A stretch of 64,000 nucleotides of DNA from DATLMR01 sp964615905 (GTDB lineage Bacteria > Acidobacteriota > Blastocatellia > UBA7656), in assembly GCA_964615905.1 (NCBI GenBank), contig CAZTUB010000010.1, forward strand, positions 62,001 to 126,000, given 5' to 3'. Every line of letters starts with the position of its first letter. Within the stretch, counting starts at the first letter, position 1. The notes under the pieces are model-generated. The model had not been told where the DNA came from and made no database searches. It worked only from the letters and a program-made list of their open reading frames with translations. Positions 61,285 to 64,000 of the stretch are shown one piece after another. A program made the position numbers and the translations under genes.

Positions 61285-63771
61285 CTAAGCCGGGACGGCC
61301 TCTTCGATGAGCGAGCCTGTCTGGCTCTTGCGTATCTTCTTATCCGAATACATCGAGCGGTCGGCTTTCAGCAGGAGCTTATCCATAGTCCTGCCGTCGC
61401 GGCTGTAGAGCGCCGAGCCGACGCTTATGCCGACCTTCACGCTCTGGCCGTCGCGCACAGGGTATCGAAACTCGCTTACGACTTCCTGCAAGCGCAGGCA
61501 TAGCTGGTCGCACTGCTGGTCTGTCATCTGCGTGACGAGCGCGACAAACTCGTCGCCCGCGTATCGCGCAAAAAAATCGTACTCTCTGAACTGGGAGTTG
61601 AGCAGCTGACCGACGGCCTTCAAGACCTCGTCGCCTACCTGATGGCCGTGCGTGTCATTGACCGGTTTGAAATGGTCGAGGTCGAGCATAAGCACATGAA
61701 ACGGCGAGCCGGAGCGGTCGGCCCGCGCCGCTTCCTGCTCAAAGCGAAGTTGCAGCGCGCGCGAGTTCGGCAACCCCGTCAATACGTCTGTCATCGCGTC
61801 ATATCTTGTCTCCGCGTAAAGAACGGCGTTGTCGAGCGCGTCCGACGCTATGCGCGCGACAGTCTCAAGCAGCCTCAGATCGTCGTTCGTGTACTGCGCG
61901 AGCGTCATAGAATAGAGCGCGAGCGCGCCGAGCAAGCGGTCGTCCTTCTTGAGCGGGAAGACGGCCACCGCGCTGTAGCTCGCTTCGGGCGGCAGCTGAA
62001 GGTCGCCGAAGTCGAGCATTGGGTCTGTGTTGGTAAGCGGCTTGGCGTTGGCAAGGACGTAGCCGGTTATGCCCTCGCCCGGCACTGCGCATCGCCCGCG
62101 CAGGTAATCCGCGTATGCGCCCGTGACGTGCTCGGCTACCGCGAGCCCGCTCGCCTCGTGATAGCGATAGATCACGCAGGTGTCGAACCTGACCATGTAA
62201 CCGAGCTTGTTTGCGATTATAGCCATCGCGTCTTCGATGTTGAGGCTGCTGCCGAACGTGCGCGCGATCTCGTAAAGCGCGTAGACTTCCTGGTGCGCGC
62301 GGCTGATCTGATCTCTGTAATCTGTCGCGCGCGATTGAGATACTTCCGGCTGGCTTGCGCGCAGCTCCGTCGCGGGGAAGGCAGCCTCGTCGGGCGACAG
62401 GTTGTTTTCAACCTCTTCTACTTGATACTCCGTGACCTGCGCTTCAAACTTCGGCAGGTTCTCTAAAAAGAGCTTGACGACTTGCGGGTCGAACTGGGTG
62501 CCCGCAGCCTTGCGCACGAACTCAACCGCCTGCTCGCGAGTCAGCGCGCGCCGGTACTGGCGGTCTTCGTGGAGCGCGTCGAAACAATCGACCACGGACA
62601 TGATCCGCGCGGTGATCGGTATCTGTTCGCCCGCGAGCCCGTCCGGGTAGCCCGTGCCGTCCCACCGCTCGTGATGGTGGCGGACAATCGGCACTACGGG
62701 GTAAGGGAAACCGACCCTCCCAAGAATCTGCGCGCCCACGACCGTGTGAATCTTCATCTTCTCGAACTCGGCGGGCGTGAGCTTGCCCGGCTTGTTCAAG
62801 ATGTAGTCGGGGACGGCCAGCTTGCCTATGTCGTGAAGCAGCGCGCCCGCCTTCAAGGCTTCTATCTCCGCGTCCGACAGGTTGAACAATTTCGCTATAC
62901 CTTCGGCGTAAATCTGCACGCGGCGGACGTGGCCGTGGGTCGTCTGGTCCTTCGCGTCAATCGCGGATGCCAGCGCCTCGACCGTGGAGAGGTGAAGCCG
63001 GTTCATCAGCTCGATGTGGCGCGTCTTTTCGGTGACGCGCTCGAAGTAGATCTTGTAGGTCAGGTAAGAGGCGACGATGACGGGTAGGGCCGCCGCCATG
63101 TGGAACAGCCCGTAGCGCTCAATCAAGCAGTAGGCCGTCCCCGCCGTTATGGCTGAGGCGAAGAAGGCCCAGGATGTCCAGAGATACCCGTCGCGCCAGT
63201 AGAGATAGACGGGCTTGTTGGCGCGGCGCGCGTAAAACCACGCGACGAGCCAGCCGTTTGTAAGGTACTGGACAAGCCCTAACGCGACGAGCGCGGGGAA
63301 AAACGCGAGGAACGAAATCTCGTCGTCCCTTATCGGCCAGGCGGGCGGGCGGGCGAGCGAGATTTTTAGCGTCCAGTTAAAAGCCGCCGCCGAAAAAAGC
63401 ACCGTTACGGCCATGATGTTCGGCGCGAGTATCCAGCTTGTGGCCCGCTTTGCGGTCTGGCGAGCGGAAATGAAGTTGTCAATCGAGCCGAGCAGCACCG
63501 CCGGGCCTGTGCCGAGGTAAAAGAGCCCCAGGAAGATAAAGACGTCGCTGATGCTTACGGACGCTTTGACGTTCGGGATGTCGAGCGGGTGGCGGCTTGC
63601 CAGCACCACAAGCCCCGCCAGAAGCAACAGCTCAACCCACTGGTTGGGGCTTAACGAGCGAAGGCCGACAAGCGAGACCAGCGTGATCGCGCTTCCGGCC
63701 ACTACCATCGCCCACCAGTATACCCTTGACCCCAGGTTGAAGTCGGACATATCTAGCGAGCGAATCTTCAT
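61285..63771 (-). CDS. Membrane HD-GYP/GAF/GGDEF cyclic-di-GMP protein
   Basis: This is an 828-residue membrane protein. The first 240 residues hold about seven hydrophobic segments. An HD-GYP domain follows with HD at 313-314 and HHHERWDGTGYPDGL (365-379), the signature of c-di-GMP phosphodiesterases. A GAF domain lies at about 505-650, and a GGDEF domain at 655-815. The last carries AGDEF (738-742) in place of GGDEF, and an RxxD inhibitory site (Arg729, Asp732) five residues upstream, so it may be an active cyclase with product inhibition. The two opposing activities in one chain suggest ligand-controlled switching. The gene is convergent with lpxA. Confidence 0.94.
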   Translation of the reverse strand: MKIRSLDMSDFNLGSRVYWWAMVVAGSAITLVSLVGLRSLSPNQWVELLLLAGLVVLASRHPLDIPNVKASVSISDVFIFLGLFYLGTGPAVLLGSIDNFISARQTAKRATSWILAPNIMAVTVLFSAAAFNWTLKISLARPPAWPIRDDEISFLAFFPALVALGLVQYLTNGWLVAWFYARRANKPVYLYWRDGYLWTSWAFFASAITAGTAYCLIERYGLFHMAAALPVIVASYLTYKIYFERVTEKTRHIELMNRLHLSTVEALASAIDAKDQTTHGHVRRVQIYAEGIAKLFNLSDAEIEALKAGALLHDIGKLAVPDYILNKPGKLTPAEFEKMKIHTVVGAQILGRVGFPYPVVPIVRHHHERWDGTGYPDGLAGEQIPITARIMSVVDCFDALHEDRQYRRALTREQAVEFVRKAAGTQFDPQVVKLFLENLPKFEAQVTEYQVEEVENNLSPDEAAFPATELRASQPEVSQSRATDYRDQISRAHQEVYALYEIARTFGSSLNIEDAMAIIANKLGYMVRFDTCVIYRYHEASGLAVAEHVTGAYADYLRGRCAVPGEGITGYVLANAKPLTNTDPMLDFGDLQLPPEASYSAVAVFPLKKDDRLLGALALYSMTLAQYTNDDLRLLETVARIASDALDNAVLYAETRYDAMTDVLTGLPNSRALQLRFEQEAARADRSGSPFHVLMLDLDHFKPVNDTHGHQVGDEVLKAVGQLLNSQFREYDFFARYAGDEFVALVTQMTDQQCDQLCLRLQEVVSEFRYPVRDGQSVKVGISVGSALYSRDGRTMDKLLLKADRSMYSDKKIRKSQTGSLIEEAVPA

Positions 63772-63892
63772 TTAGATGCCTTATTTGCTTTCGACTTTCG
63801 GACTGACCGAACCGGTCCCGCTTGTCAGGTGCCGAGGGTCAATCCGAAATCATACTGTGGGGGCAGTATCAAAAGATCGAAGCCGGTGCGGA

Positions 63893-64000
63893 TCAGGGCT
63901 CTCCGAATATGACCGATGAACTGGAGCTTGCGTTTACTATACCTTCGGCGACCGTTATACCTTCACTTATTGTAATGCCCTCGGCAAGAGTTATGCCCTC
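63893..64000 (-). CDS. C-terminus of a hexapeptide-repeat protein (5' part outside window)
   Basis: Reading leftward from the window edge, the frame encodes four near-identical hexapeptides, EGITLA, EGITIS, EGITVA, EGIVNA, then a Ser-rich end SSSSSVIFGEP and a TGA stop at 63893-63895. Only the last 35 residues are visible. Acidobacterial subtilase-type proteins are known to me to end in comparable G-I-x-x-x-D/E repeats, so a secreted serine peptidase is a guess. It lies 121 bp upstream of the HD-GYP gene on the same strand. Confidence 0.6.
   Translation of the reverse strand, partial: EGITLAEGITISEGITVAEGIVNASSSSSVIFGEP

Overview
The window is a GC-rich bacterial chromosomal segment, most likely from the phylum Acidobacteriota and plausibly class Blastocatellia. 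This placement is inferred from gene content: two very large MacB/FtsX-type 'acidobacterial duplicated orphan permeases' (one with a PadR repressor), a VWFA-type protein of the kind common in acidobacteria, many secreted peptidases, and diderm genes such as lpxA. No rRNA or tRNA gene is visible to settle the taxonomy. Almost all the DNA is coding. No prophage, insertion sequence or CRISPR array was recognised.

Layout. 1-2.1 kb: the end of glgP and an Atg22/UMF1-type MFS transporter. 2.1-5.5 kb: a leftward cluster of an L-amino-acid-ligase-like ATP-grasp enzyme, a radical SAM protein and an Nfu iron-sulfur carrier. The radical SAM gene is the most interesting object here. Its apparent TGA stop is preceded by a Cys codon and followed in frame by Ala-Glu-Pro and then by a bacterial SECIS-like hairpin, so it very probably encodes a CUAEP-tail selenoprotein. 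5.6-10.6 kb: endonuclease III-like protein, saccharopine-dehydrogenase-like protein, and a PadR/permease pair. 10.7-18 kb: secreted S9 and M36 peptidases, a metallo-beta-lactamase-fold protein and DoxX. 18-21.6 kb: DUF1990, DUF5946, a coiled-coil protein, a DUF2231-Rieske protein and a DedA-like protein.

21.7-33.1 kb is a tightly packed leftward run of ten genes: a dihydrodipicolinate-synthase-family aldolase, bshC, a radical SAM/SPASM protein, a DUF4440-FKBP isomerase, a cation-diffusion exporter, two glycosyltransferases, an SDR, a Vms1/eRF1-like protein and an M28 peptidase. 33-39 kb: fmt, an alpha/beta hydrolase, hemF and an M14 carboxypeptidase. 39-46.5 kb: hemerythrin, a DUF4344 protein whose HExxH motif is degenerate, a D-threonine-aldolase-like enzyme, a second S9 peptidase, a small secreted protein, a Xer-type recombinase and folD. 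46.8-55.5 kb: the second large permease, a BNR-repeat protein, the VWA protein, an MsbA-like ABC exporter, a PAP2-type phosphatase and a 2OG-Fe(II) oxygenase. 55.5-64 kb: an atypical crotonase, a 1284-residue kinase-ATPase-TPR protein, lpxA, a membrane HD-GYP/GAF/GGDEF protein, and the C-terminus of a protein built of Glu-Gly-Ile-Thr hexapeptide repeats.

Two threads run through the region. One is extracellular protein breakdown: S9 twice, M36, M28 and M14, plus exporters. The other is radical SAM, Fe-S and thiol chemistry: the selenoprotein, Nfu, the SPASM protein and bacillithiol BshC. Three intergenic palindromes built from 7-bp units (GTGACAA and relatives) sit at gene ends at about 5.6, 39.7 and 50.7 kb and appear to be a dispersed repeat family.
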